From Eutypa lata (Eukaryota; Ascomycota; Sordariomycetes; Xylariales; Diatrypaceae): 64,000 nucleotides of DNA. The DNA lies in NCBI GenBank assembly GCA_022661535.1, contig JAKULF010000003.1, positions 4,464,001 through 4,528,000 on the forward strand, read 5' to 3'. A model generated the notes under the pieces. The model was given only the letters and a program-made list of their open reading frames with translations, had not been told where the DNA came from and ran no database searches. Position numbers and translations under genes: made by a program. Below, one piece after another: positions 24,001 through 35,600 of this stretch. How positions within the stretch are numbered: the stretch's first letter is position 1; each line of letters begins with the position of its first letter.

Positions 24001-24910
24001 TCCATGGGCGAGAAGGTTGTGAGGCAGGTAGAGGCTGCTGTCCATATTGTGCCAACCTCTGTGCTGCGGCCGAACTCTGAAGGCTGTTGAGGGTTGCGGT
24101 CCCAGATATCCCCGCTGCCGCATACCTTGCCTCGATGCCGCCGCCGGGGATGTTGCCCGGCTCGACAATAGGTGTCTCAGGTGGGGGTGGTGATCCTCGA
24201 CTTGCTCTCGTCGTCGACGTCGAGGCCGTCGAAGCAAAGCGGTTCACGCCACTGTCCACAGGCATCTGAAGGAAGTTCTCGTTGTTGGGTGGCGGCTGCA
24301 CATTACTATTCGAGTTCGAGGCTGGACCTGTCGAGCTCACTCTCGGTGGAGGATAGTATGGCTTCTTGTGGTAGTCTGGGAAATTTGTGTCTGAAATAGT
24401 AGCCGGCTTCGGTTGGATGGGCTTTGCAAAGAGGCCAGCGTCAGGGTTTGGGCTGCCAGGGCTAAGTGGCTTCGGAACAGTTCCCCGTCGCTCGGCAAGG
24501 CCGGGGCCTCTCTTATCAACAGGGCTCTGTTCTAGCCGCGGGGCAGTGTCATTATAACTATCGGTTCTTATAACATTTGTAGGGCTTGCGTAAGGTCTAC
24601 CACCAGATGGTCTGCGGTCGTCTGTGGAGTAGGGAGGACGGCTTGACTGAGATGACTGCCCTATCCGGAGATCCTCGTCGTCGGGATATGGCAATGGTGC
24701 CGCAGAGCTGGAAGCTCCAGGTGGCAAGGGGAAAGTCGGTTTGGATGATGGGGGAGCAGGATATTGAAATCGTCCGGATGCCTGGTCAGCGCCTGGCTGG
24801 GGACTCTGTGGTTTGAATATGCGCAGGGGCTCGACAGTAGGGCTGTCGCAGTCCTCGGCGGGCTTGTTGAGGAACATCTCCTCGTCAGGCCTCCCGTGCC
24901 GCCGATCCAT
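21061..24910 (-). CDS. WW-domain PhoD-like phosphatase
   Basis: Three minus-strand exons (24910-22410, 22342-21654, 21560-21061) give 1229 residues. The first ~480 residues are Pro/Ser/Gln-rich and look disordered, including a (PQ)n run near residue 455. A WW domain (about 488-522; LPEGWIAHLDQNSGQYYYIH, TQWEFPKGPNP) follows. The C-terminal half is a PhoD-type metallophosphatase. It contains GLGDQIYGDRLWKEVPLLKQ and the hallmark DDHDIFDGYGSYPEYMQNSQ, with Asp/His 830-833, rebuilt exactly across intron 1, and HQKGIRMTFLSGDVNAAG across intron 2. PhoD-family enzymes hydrolyse phosphomonoesters or phosphodiesters. WW domains bind Pro-rich partners, so this is probably an intracellular phosphatase targeted by protein interaction. 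I see no signal peptide. Third-position base use shifts from mixed in the disordered part to strongly G/C in exons 2-3. Substrate unknown. Confidence 0.93.
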
Positions 24911-27736
24911 CTTGTTCTACAGCGCACAGCGCACACCAAACACAAGAAAAAACGCGCGCGAAGACTTCGGACGTAAAGCTACGAGTAGCGCACACGAATG
25001 TGTAGGATGGCGCGCAACAACAAAAAGTTATTTATAGGAGCTCTTCGACAAATGTGAGTGCGTGGAAGCGGTTTGGCAGCTAGGAGGCCGCCCTTATCGA
25101 GGCCAGGTGGGGTAAATTGCTCTCGGGTTACGAGGGTGCTGCTGCAGGCGAAGAGGCAAAGCTGCTGACCAACGTTCTCTTGTTCAACGCAAAGAGCAAA
25201 TAGTCATTTAGTCAGTCAGTCAGATGGAAGTTAACTAGAGAAACAGATCAATACGAAGTGAAACAGGCGAAACAAGTTCTGAGGACTCAAGAGAGAGACT
25301 CGAGAGGTATGTTAATCTGATATGCGGCCTGGTGGCTGCCCGCATCGAACCAGCGGGTTAACTTGTGGGGACAGGGTCTTGAGAGCAACTATAAGCCGCC
25401 TGGGTGGGTGCTCATTAGGTCCCACAGCTTGGCAATCATGGTTGATTGGCTCTCACCATGGGCGCGTAAAGAGAATGGAGAACTTGAGTGAAGCCAGTCG
25501 CATTCGCAAGCGCCCAATGCAAGCAGATATTGTCAGTACACGGCACTCCGGCTCAGCTACAGGTTGCTCTGGCCTCATACTGTCCTCATGGTCTAGAGCT
25601 AATCGTCTGGTTCCTTGTTCCTACTTCCTCTAGTAGAGTACATGGCTTGTCGTTTTCATTCACCTTCGCCCCTGAAACGCCCACTATTCTCATGCGCCGT
25701 TGAGCCTTGTGAGCTGCATATGCAGTCTTGGGCCACAATTTGATAGAAAAGACATGACAGGTGATCTGGTAGGTAATTACCATTGAGTTGGGCTGGGTAT
25801 ATAATGTTCGGCGCAGCTCGTCCGGGGAAGACTATAGATTATTGTAGTAGTATTACCCGCATGACGGACATTAGATCAACAGTTTCTAATCTCCTAAGGC
25901 TATTACAAGACTTTAGAAGCGTCACTTGAGAAAATGAGACCCCGATGAGACTACCTACTCCTATTTTAACAGTATGTAAGTAGTCAAATAGTGAAGATGA
26001 AGATGCAATTGACTTCGGAGTTTTTTACAGCAGTCAGGGGGAAACATCCATCTCCCGTTTAGGTCCCGCTGTGGGGTACTTATCGGCACCAAGTAACCAT
26101 GATCCAAGCTCAAAATAACTACACATGTATGTAGCCCGGCGGCTATTAATCCACTGAGCAAAGCTGGGGAAGATGTGATACGTATAAAACATCGAGTATA
26201 ACCTTGAGGAATAACATCTTAATACTGTAACTATCTATATCACCATTGGAGTTGATGATATTACTAGGTATTAAGACAAACGGCTATATAGTACCTACGG
26301 ATATACCTTCTATCACCTATACACACACGCTATCCTCCATATCTACAAATGCTATTATACCGAAACGACTTATACTAGAACGACTTAGGTGAGTTTAGCC
26401 TACAAACTGATCGGTATATGTCATCCCGTCTTCTACATGCACGATTCGTAGAGGCTTTAGCAAGTGCCGTTGAATCCTTAAGGGGTATTGTTTACATAAC
26501 TCAAATTCATACCTACATGCAGGTATATAAACTACTTGACTACCTAGACTTCCTAGAGTCGTTGGTGCCCAAAAGATAGAATATACAATCTGGTTGATCA
26601 TAAAGCTTGTTGTTGATTATAACAAATCTTCTTCATACTTTCTTTCATCTTTAAAAATCCAACCATCACATATGTACCTATGTCTCTTAACAAGTGCACA
26701 TCCAACCCCCCATCGAACACCCATTCCACTTGAATTGGAAGGGGGTTATATATGACGCGTCCTGGATGACTCCAAAGAGAGGTCAACGTAGACTACTTAG
26801 GTAGGGAGGGATAGGTGGCTGCCTAGTATTAGCTTCGCCACCATCGCCCGTAGACATCTTCGAATTAAAATATACACATTACATGCTGAGGTAAGGCCTT
26901 AAGTAGCATTGGTCCTAAGTAAGTATGCTACTAGTGTCCAATATATTCCAAGCAGGTTCAGGGTAGGCTTCTTCATGATTGTCGCTAGCTAACTAAAACG
27001 ATGCAGAGTGCGTGCTAGGCAGAATACCTAGCTAGGGAACGCTTATCTAAGTGTCCGAATATCCGACTAGGGGGGCAATAACCTGACGCGGCTCCGAGCC
27101 ATCGAACTGATGCTAGGTGATTACAGCTACCTAGTTCTAACATGATCTCAAACAAGTCCGTTTAAGATGCTTTCAGATCATGCCGACTCGCAAGTTAACC
27201 ATAGACTCGGAACCGAGTTGATCTCCGAGGTCGTCAATTTTGCCTCTCTCTGTCAATAAATCGCTTGAAGGGTGGGTCGACAATCGAAGCTCTATCTAGT
27301 CAGCTAGTCTAGCTATCATAGAAGAGGTTGCCTAGAAGACCACCTACAAGCTACAGTACCTGGGTTGACGCGTGGCAAATCCATGCCTTGATGAATTAGA
27401 AACCATCTGTTCGAGTCACATTGCGTTACGTAGTACACCCATTCGAGAGCTACCATTGCTCTGTTCTAGCGAAGAACATCCATCACATGCAAACAGAAAG
27501 AGGGGGTTGTGTAATGCACAATAGAAAGCCCCGGCCGCAAGTTGAGGCGATTGCCTGCCTAGCGCCTCGAGTTACGCAATAATACCTTCTACATAGTACT
27601 CTCTAGCTACGACATGGGAATATAAAGCCCACGAAATGGACACTCCATTTCCCGTAGTTCGTCTCCCATCCCACAACAATCACCATACCAATCTACATAC
27701 TCTTATTACAAACTCATCACAGGCACGTATTAAACA
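24911..27736. other. Intergenic, 2.8 kb, no gene seen
   Basis: Promoter of the PhoD-like gene on the left and of Hsp20 on the right. The middle has only short frames without recognisable products. A B-box-like GGTTCGATGCG on the minus strand near 25330-25345 lacks a matching A box. Words of the TAGGTA family recur. Confidence 0.5.
27621..27627 (+). promoter_or_regulatory. Probable TATA box of the Hsp20 gene
   Basis: TATAAAG lies 116 nt before the Hsp20 start codon. A pyrimidine- and CA-rich leader follows (27640-27735), as expected for a strongly inducible fungal gene. STRE-like AGGGG words occur further upstream (near 27500). I found no clean heat-shock element of alternating GAA/TTC units. 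Confidence 0.5.
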
Positions 27737-28777
27737 ATGACAAACAACAACACCAACCCACAAGAAGCCTTCTGGGATTTCTTCCAGCCGGGCCCTCACC
27801 ATGGTAGAGGAGCAGGCCAGGGAGTCGATCACACGTTTGCACCTCCCCCTTTCCCTCATGGGATCCCATTTGATACCTCGCAATTTGGGGGATGGAATGG
27901 ACAATGGGGACCTTGGGGTGGTCCGCATGGTAGGCGATGGGGCCATGGCCATCGTGGTCACCAACATGGACCCAACGACAGTACGGAGGAGCAGCGAGCT
28001 GATGACAACTCCTCCGATACCATGAGAGCAACGCCTGACGGCTCCGACTCGGATGAGGACGCTCAAGCCTCAAGAGGTTTTGCGCACCCACCACCACCTC
28101 CTCCTCCTCCTCCGGCAGGAGCACATCCTCCACCGCCCCCTCCGCCGCATTCTCATCATCCTCCCCCTTTCGGTCACCCACATCCCTTTGGGCCGGGTCC
28201 GCGCCGAGGACGGGGCGGTGGACGGGGCGGTTGTGGTGGACGCGGAGGGCATCGGGGACGTCCGGGCCCCCCACCCCCACCATTTTCGGGCCCGTTTGAT
28301 TTCCGACCATTGATGCAAACATTCGCCAACCACCCAGTCGCCCAAGCTGTCCGAGATTATATGGACCAGGCCGCCGCTGGAGCTCCGAACGAACAGGATG
28401 AGACGCAAGATGATAAATTCGTGCCCCCGGTCGATGTCTTCAACACCGAGAAGACTTGGATCCTCCACTTCGCTCTGCCCGGAGCCTCCAAACAAGACAT
28501 CGGGGTCCATTGGGATTCGGAGAAGAGCAGCCTCATCGTTTCAGGCGTTGTTCACCGTCCCGGCGACGAGGAATTGCTGCAGTCCATGGTCTCCAGCGAA
28601 AGGAAGGTCGGCTTGTTCGAGAGAAGCATCGAGCTGCCTCCCGCTGGAAGTGACAAGAAGGAAGAAGTCGACGGGCTTAGAATTACTGCGAAGATGGACA
28701 ATGGCATCCTCGTTATCACTGTTCCCAAAGTGGAAAAGGACGGATGGACTGAAATCTTCAGGATTGGTGTTAACTAA
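27737..28777 (+). CDS. Small heat-shock protein (Hsp20/alpha-crystallin) with low-complexity N-terminus
   Basis: A single exon of 346 residues, long for an Hsp20. The C-terminal third (about 230-346) is an alpha-crystallin domain: FVPPVDVFNTEKTWILHFAL, PGASKQDIGV, SSLIVSGVV, then an Arg-containing strand (GLFERSIELPP) and NGILVITVPKVEK. The N-terminal 200 residues are low-complexity: a Gly/His/Trp-rich part (about 45-80), polyproline runs with His (about 116-155) and an RGG-like stretch (PRRGRGGGRGGCGGRGG, about 155-175). Family members are ATP-independent holdases of unfolding proteins. The RGG/Pro/His arm suggests RNA binding or condensate behaviour, which is inference. The single-exon structure and TATA box fit rapid stress induction. 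The gene is convergent with PCC1, with 420 nt between the stops. Confidence 0.92.
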   Translation: MTNNNTNPQEAFWDFFQPGPHHGRGAGQGVDHTFAPPPFPHGIPFDTSQFGGWNGQWGPWGGPHGRRWGHGHRGHQHGPNDSTEEQRADDNSSDTMRATPDGSDSDEDAQASRGFAHPPPPPPPPPAGAHPPPPPPPHSHHPPPFGHPHPFGPGPRRGRGGGRGGCGGRGGHRGRPGPPPPPFSGPFDFRPLMQTFANHPVAQAVRDYMDQAAAGAPNEQDETQDDKFVPPVDVFNTEKTWILHFALPGASKQDIGVHWDSEKSSLIVSGVVHRPGDEELLQSMVSSERKVGLFERSIELPPAGSDKKEEVDGLRITAKMDNGILVITVPKVEKDGWTEIFRIGVN

Positions 28778-29198
28778 GTGTAGTCTTACTACCAAGGATG
28801 GAAGAGTGTAGGGAGTCTCCAGGCTAGGACTGGGTTTTACATCGTCTCTCCAAGGGCGTCGTGAAGCAATAAAACTTTCTAAGTACTGAAAAGAAAAATT
28901 GAAAAAATACGACGGGAAAAAATAGATAGCCAATATAACAGGAAAAAAAGTTGTAAAACATGTTTATTGATCACAGAACCTTGTCTTCAGTCACACCATG
29001 TCATACCTACCTATGAATTATGGCATACGTCAATATGAGTTACTTCCACGATGCCTCATTAGGTTACCTATGTTTAGCTTGAAACTCATTTTCCAGTAGT
29101 CGCATTCCACCCGGGTGAAGGATACACCACCTCCATTACTCGAAAGTAGCAGTGAAGTATGCAACCGAAGGCCGATTACGTAGATATACTAATTGCTC
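28778..29198. other. Convergent intergenic region Hsp20/PCC1
   Basis: About 420 nt with A-rich stretches (28885-28930), suitable as the Hsp20 polyadenylation region. No gene. Confidence 0.5.
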
Positions 29199-29597
29199 TT
29201 AGATAGAATTGCCTCTGGCGGCTAGTACGTCCTCGTCAAGCTCTTCCATGACCTCAATAACCAAATTCAAACTTTCCATAAATGAGTTGACAGCAACCCG
29301 GAGCATTCTATTGGTGGTAGCTCTATACTCCGTACGTAGTATGTTGCCTTTGACACCCTCTAGTGAGGGTTCATCTGAAGTTTCGACCGAGAATGTTCTC
29401 CGTACTAAGGATGACAACTCCTTGTCGACCTGTAGGGCTTTAAGGGCGATAGAAGCCAGTCTCGGTGTTGGAAACGGAACGTCGACGGTGCTATGAAGAA
29501 ACGCATAGGTTAGTATCAAGGCAATGGGAAAAATAGGTTGTCTTGGGTGCACAACATACAGAACACATGGTAAATCCGGGTTAGAAGTAGTGGCCAT
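29199..29597 (-). CDS. PCC1: EKC/KEOPS complex subunit Pcc1
   Basis: Two exons (29597-29560 and 29490-29199; 69-nt intron) give 109 residues, normal for the CTAG/Pcc1 family. After a short N-terminus come the beta-strand VDVPFPTPRLASIALKALQV, DKELSSLVRRTF, ILRTEYRATTNRMLRVAVNS, and FMESLNLVIEVMEELD. The ILRTEYRATTNRMLRVAVN block is the conserved core. Pcc1 is the dimerisation subunit of KEOPS, which makes N6-threonylcarbamoyladenosine on tRNA and affects telomeres and transcription. Exon 1 is only 38 nt, which makes this gene easy to miss or mis-start; an uninterrupted reading through the intron would insert foreign residues. It is divergent from CDC14 across 0.9 kb. Confidence 0.93.
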   Translation of the reverse strand: MATTSNPDLPCVLYVVHPRQPIFPIALILTYAFLHSTVDVPFPTPRLASIALKALQVDKELSSLVRRTFSVETSDEPSLEGVKGNILRTEYRATTNRMLRVAVNSFMESLNLVIEVMEELDEDVLAARGNSI

Positions 29598-30488
29598 CGT
29601 CGCAACTAACCCTGTGCTTAACTCGTAGACTGGCTGACTGGCAACGAAGAAAAACCATTCAAGAATCAGTACGTATTAGTTAGCGGGTAGTGGGGTCCGA
29701 AGATCACGCATAACATAGAAATGAGAATTACGTAGTAATGAGACACGTTTGTGTACATGCAGTAGTATGCTGATGTAAATATGGGAAAATGGCTGAATGG
29801 ACCCTTAAGAAACTCCATGATAGAGCTTAGCGAGGGGTATGAGCTGTCTTGATAACGATAAGGAGGTATTAGTTGCTATTAGTTAGAGCTAAAATGGGGG
29901 TATTGTGGCTCGTGCAGCTGTTGCTACTAGCAACGAAGTGGCTCATAACAAAGACCGCCTATCGGCCAGGGTTGTTGTCACTTCTAACTGCATAATAAGT
30001 AAGCGTTGCCAAATTGACGTCTATGCAACAACAGACAGGGGTTTTCAGGGACATCCACTTCAAAATACAAAATATACCTAAACAACAATAAGGAAATACA
30101 AAAACATCGTCAGCTCTCCTTTGGCAGCTGCTCACACGATCATCACTGCATCCATCTTCTTACTTTTCCAGCTTCATACTTCCTCCTCTCCATCCCCTCA
30201 ATTCCCCCTCTTCCTCTTTCCTCTCTCTCTTCTTTTCTTGGTTGGCATATGCTTCTTCCAGCGTAACGACAGCCATTATTATTCTTTACTGCAATATTCA
30301 ATTGTCAGGACGATTTATATGAATTTGATGAGTACGATTATTACCTGATATCTACCCAGTAATTGGAACTGCGTACGTGCCTGCACTTCCGAAGTACAAG
30401 CTATCGAACCTTCCTTCAGCAAAACAAAACAGATAGAACACTCAGCCATCTGTCGTCGGCAGTTACAAAGTGCAACTGAGCAGCAAGA
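29598..30488. other. Divergent intergenic region PCC1/CDC14
   Basis: Shared upstream region of two divergent housekeeping genes. The side near CDC14 has a pyrimidine-rich stretch (about 30165-30245) typical of fungal core promoters. No gene seen. Confidence 0.5.
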
Positions 30489-32657
30489 ATGCCTCCTTCA
30501 AGGAGTTCCAGTAACCTGGGGCAGGTAATCGAGTATATCCCAGGTATGTTCCATCACCCATGATTATATTTTTCTTCTTCAATCGTATCTTAAGAGAACA
30601 CTGGCATTGTCGCATCATTATTGAATCCAGTTATTGCGCTTCATGGAGAACACAATTATTCAACCGTCGGCATCTCCCTATCACAACTCCGAAACCCCTC
30701 CTAACATTATAACAACAACTTTTCTCTTTAATTATCCTGTGACGTTACTAATCCTCACAGACCGCCTTTACCTGGCATCGTATATACACCCCCCAACCGC
30801 CGATACCGTTTTCCCTTACTCTGAAACTCCATCTCGAAGTTCTCCGAGCAAGCGATCGCAGAAGGCCGTGAAACCTGTATCTGCTCAAGCTAAGACCGAA
30901 CGAGAGCCGCCATGCTACTTTACCGTTGACGATACCCTTCTTTACAACGCATTCCACCACGACTTCGGCCCCTTACATATCGGCCATCTCTACCGTTTCG
31001 CCTTACATTTTCATGATATCCTTGCAGCGAAGGAAAATCAGCACAGACCAATCGTCTTTTGGAGTCGAGCGGACCCGAGAAGTACGTTGACAACTGGTCC
31101 TTGATATGGTGTAAACGATACTAACAGAACCTTCAAGGTCGAGCAAACGCATCTTGTTTACTTGCGTGCTACATGGTTCTTATACAATCATGGCCACCAC
31201 ACCTGGCACTTGCGCCAATTGCACAGATCGACCCGCCGTTGATGCCTTTCCGAGACGCTGGTTACAGCCAGGCAGACTACGGTATCACTGTTCAAGACAT
31301 CGTATACGGTGTTTGGAAGGCCAAGGAGGAAGGATGTTGCGTACTAGACAACTTTGACCTGGACGAGTATGAGAGATTTGAGCGGGTCGAACATGGCGAC
31401 TTCAACTGGATTACACCGCACTTCCTAGCTTTTGCTTCCCCGCAGTACACCCCCGTCGCCCGTATTACTGAGTCTTCGGAGGCGTACGCGGCGCTCCCCA
31501 AAACTTTAGCTGCCGTTGATGCCCACCCGGGTCTTCCTCAGCCTTTCAAGAATGTTCTGAGCCATTTCTCTGAACGTGAGATTGGGCTGGTAGTACGTCT
31601 GAACTCACCGCTATACTCTCCTTCCTACTTTGAGTCGCTCGGGATTCAGCATCTCGACATGATCTTCGAGGATGGTACCTGTCCTCCTCTATCCACTGTG
31701 CGCAAGTTCATCAGGCTGGCACATGAGACTATCACCGTCAAGAAAAAGGGCATCGCGGTTCACTGCAAAGCTGGTCTTGGACGAACTGGATGCTTGATTG
31801 GGGCATACTTAATCTACCGCCACGGCTTCACGGCCAACGAGGTCATCTCTTTCATGCGATTCATGCGACCTGGCATGGTTGTAGGTCCTCAGCAGCACTG
31901 GCTGCATATCAACCAAGGCATCTTTCGAGAATGGTGGGTCGAGGAAAGGATCGAACGGAAACTGCGAGAAAAATATGCTGCAAACCCGGTGCCTAGTACG
32001 CCTATCCGGCCTATGCAAAAGACCTCGTTGAGTCGTAATGCCCAATCGACCCCGCCTAACCGGAGTCCCTCCTCCCGCACGCCATTGAGTGAGATGGATT
32101 CAGAACGACGTAATGCCGGCGTTCAAGAAGATTATCTACCTGTGCCTACTCCAGGCCAACCTCGGAAGTCGAGCCGTGTGGATCGTCACCATCCTTACCA
32201 GCGAAACCCCGTACACCAGACGGTCGAGGAAGAGCAAGGGGCCGGGACCGAGAAAGAGACGGAGCTCATCTCTGTACACCGCCAGTCCCACGGTGCCGAG
32301 TCAGATGAGGAGTGGCACCTGCGGATGCGTACGCACCGAAAGGCCTCTCAGTCGCCAGGCCGCAGTGAGAAGTCGAGATCTATTAGTCAGACGACTACGA
32401 CTGTTTATGAGGTCATCGACAACGACGCATCTAATGACGCCGAGAACATTGGCAGCAGCCGACCAAAGGCTCTTCCTGATCACGTGTCCGGCTCTCCTGT
32501 CCGTTCAGCAAGCGCGTCGGGCGTCTTAACTAAAGTAAGGGGTAGCAAACGATCTACCGACTCGGCACGTAGCAAAGAGGCTGGCGTCCGGAAGACGAGT
32601 GGCCGTGTCGGGAGTATTAACTCCGCGCCGCCGGCACGGAAGGTGTCTGCGATGTAG
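30489..32657 (+). CDS. CDC14: Dual-specificity protein phosphatase Cdc14
   Basis: Three exons (30489-30543, 30761-31081, 31138-32657) give 631 residues. Exon 1 encodes the start and VIEYIPDRLYLASY crosses intron 1 (217 nt). The N-terminal DSPn domain includes YFTVDDTLLYNAFHHDFGPL and ASCLLACYMVLI. The catalytic domain has VVRLNSPLYSP, the acid loop FEDGTCPP (Asp304) and the signature HCKAGLGRTG with nucleophile Cys335 and Arg341. The C-terminal 200 residues are Ser/Arg/Lys-rich and disordered, the usual site of phosphoregulation and localisation signals. In fungi Cdc14 removes Cdk phosphates on Ser-Pro sites to promote mitotic exit, cytokinesis and septation, and often affects conidiation. 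All catalytic residues are intact. Confidence 0.97.
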
Positions 32658-35600
32658 GGATCGAGAACCTTACCGCCGGCTTTGAAGAAGTAATTTGTGC
32701 GTTTCGTTCGTTTAGCGAGCGGACTGCGATTTCACGTTGACGACTATTACGACCGGGATATATGATTCAATGCATGCATTGGCGTTCGGGGCCAAAGATA
32801 ACGAACATTGTTCAGCATCATCACTATCATCAACATCATCAATTTTCGAGCCTGCTCTCTTCGAAAGTTCGAAGATGTCTCCTCCCTCCTCCGAGATGGC
32901 TGCGGGCGTGTGTAACTCCGCTGGCGTCTCTTCACGCATGGTTACTTGGAAGGTTATGTGGCGTTTACAAGGGGTTTCGGGTGCTTATAAATACATGGAA
33001 AGGGGTTTTTTTCTTATTGGCACGTTGGTCTCTCTGGTTGGCTATGGCGTGCTTTCTGTATCGTGTCAACTGGAAGGAGAGGAGAAGAGCAGAGCAATGG
33101 GAGTAACTAACTGGAAGGGCCGCTGTTTGAGAAAAGTATACTATTGATCAGGAAGATCATACGCATATACATATGATGAATAGGGTCCTTCATGGATAAA
33201 TCTCACTAGGTTTCGGTGCTTTGCATTAATACAATGATACAACTATGATACTTGTTATTCTATGTCAAATATCCGCTTGAGTCAACTCTCAGCTGGCTTG
33301 TCACGCAAATCATGCATCATGCCACCATAGGATCGGTGAATTCCCGCCCGTCCTCCTGCAAGTGAACATCACCACCAGCCCCCTTTCGTCACATGTGTCT
33401 TGAGAAGAGGTGTCAAGTTATTAGAGTAAATAACTGTAATTCCTAAAATGTAGCGTTTGCTTTGAATAATTATATTGTGGTGTTTATCTAGAGAAGGACC
33501 ATCAGCTCGAAGGGTTCCATGGATGGTCTAGCATTGGTTAACCCAGAATTGTAACCGAACGAACCTGGAAATATTCGCCTTTTGGCTTCGAACTCTTAAT
33601 GTCATATTCTAATGTAAGGAGCCGCGACGAGATACTGTCAGGGCATCCCCGAGAATCTTAACTCTTGTTATGTTATGTCAGCATGCCCACTGTGTTCAGT
33701 TTGTTTATGCTAGCTGCAGCATTGCAGGTTCGTTTTAACATTGAACCCAGCTGCATCGTCCATGCCTACTTGACGCATATTTCGCTCTGTTCTGCTCTTC
33801 TGGTGAGCTATTAACTCAATCAACTGCATCACGTAGCAGCAAGGTAGCTTTCGTGATCCTTTTTATGCCCTAATGAATATAGGCTTCGTACCTCCAATGT
33901 GTCCCTATTGAGCATAACCTGAGATGTCTACCGAGGTGGGAATGAGGAATACGCAAATCACCGACTCGTTAGGTATGTATAGGACTATGAGAACACTCGA
34001 AAAATATGACACGCAGCCTGTAGTAGGGGGTTTTCCCTGTACATTCCATGTGTTCACGATCGTTCTTCTACATCTACTTCTACTTCTATACTCTTTTCTT
34101 TCTTTCTGTTACAGAAGACAAGGTGTGAGCCAGCACAACCCAATTGGGCTCTTAGGGACTCGACGTTGAAGCTAACCAAGGGAATAGTAGCAGGAGATTC
34201 ATACCATAGGTAGCCGAGGCCTCTTTCGTTCTCGGGATGTTGAAAGCTGACAGAGGGTGTCAATATAACATTCGCTAGGCGGCAGTCTAACAGTATTCCC
34301 GTCTATCATGTCAGGGCTCCTATTACTTAGATGGGTGGTCCCTAACAACAATCAACTACCAGACACCAGTTAGCAGCTAGCGAGAGCATCACCATGCGTT
34401 GCTGACGACTGTAATTGTGAGCACAGAAATATTATTAACAGCAGGCCCTTAAGCAAATATCGGGTGTGACTAGCTTTCTAGCACATTGATAGCCTGATAT
34501 TCTAACTGCATTCCAATCCCTTGATATCATTGCCGCGAGCATCTCAACCTCCTGGGCAGAGATATAGTTGACACCCTCACAATCTCTTGGGTATATAGGG
34601 GTGGATAATTGGACGAGAGAAATGACCACGCTGTCAACTCGACAGTTTGTAGGGGAAGTGATGAGAAGGTCAGGTAGAGGCAATGATTATTACTACTAGA
34701 GGAACGGGAAACACGGTTGGAATGTCAGTTGCATAGTTGGGAAGGTTATCAACACTGAGAATAAACTCTCCCCGTCATACAGTGTGTGAGAAGCAATTCT
34801 ATATCCAAAGGTATGCTTAGCATATGTTTGTTAGTGGGAAGAATAGCACCTGTGTTATAATACTACGGTAGCAGGCCTAAAGTATGGACATCCTGAGCCC
34901 ACGTTCCGTTAAGTTACTACAATTTCTAATCACCAACTTGTTAAAGAGGTAAATTCCGCCAATGTGATTCAGACCTAACAACAACTACTCATTGAGACGG
35001 CATGTGAAATCGATAATAACTCGAACACATAATGGAACAACAAAGAGGGGTCTTTGAGTACACGTTTGACAAACATCTCTTCCCTTCTTTTATGTCATTA
35101 CTTACGTATATTACCTGGAAGTCTTACCAGGACCAAGGTAGCGAGAGCATTCCCTCCTCCCGTGATCGCCCAGTAGGAAACAGAACATTCAGCCCATATT
35201 ACACAAGCATTGCAGTTTCCATTGACCCTGGCTTATTGATGATGCTAGTCGGAGACTGGTAGTTTACCTCCACACTCGTCTCGGCTAACTGGATGTTATA
35301 ACAACGTGGCTAACATTGGGCGATATGTCATTCTGCAGGTGTATTCGGGGGCGAACTCTATGAAACACTTCGAACGCCGGCATAAAATTTAGAGATATGT
35401 CTAGGTCAGGCAGCTGGGCGAAGCTATTAGGTCACTTGGTCATTGAGTCCGGGCCTACCAGACGTCTTCCGAAGAAGCTCAGGCACGATCATCTATAAAG
35501 ATGAGAGAGCAATTCCTACGACGGACGGACGCCGCTTGATGTACATGTTTTGAAATTATCAAGTATACGACGTAGTGAAGCATTGCCTTAGGTCTCGCTA

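Noticed and set aside
25325..25410. Possible minus-strand tRNA (GGTTCGATGCG with GC-rich flanks)
   Set aside because: There is no A-box match and no consistent D, anticodon and T stems; the T-arm loop would be 9 nt. Probably coincidence or an old remnant.
27440..27735. Heat-shock element upstream of the Hsp20 gene
   Set aside because: TTC and GAA units occur (for example TTCTAGCGAAGAAC), but not with the 2-nt spacing of alternating units that HSF needs.
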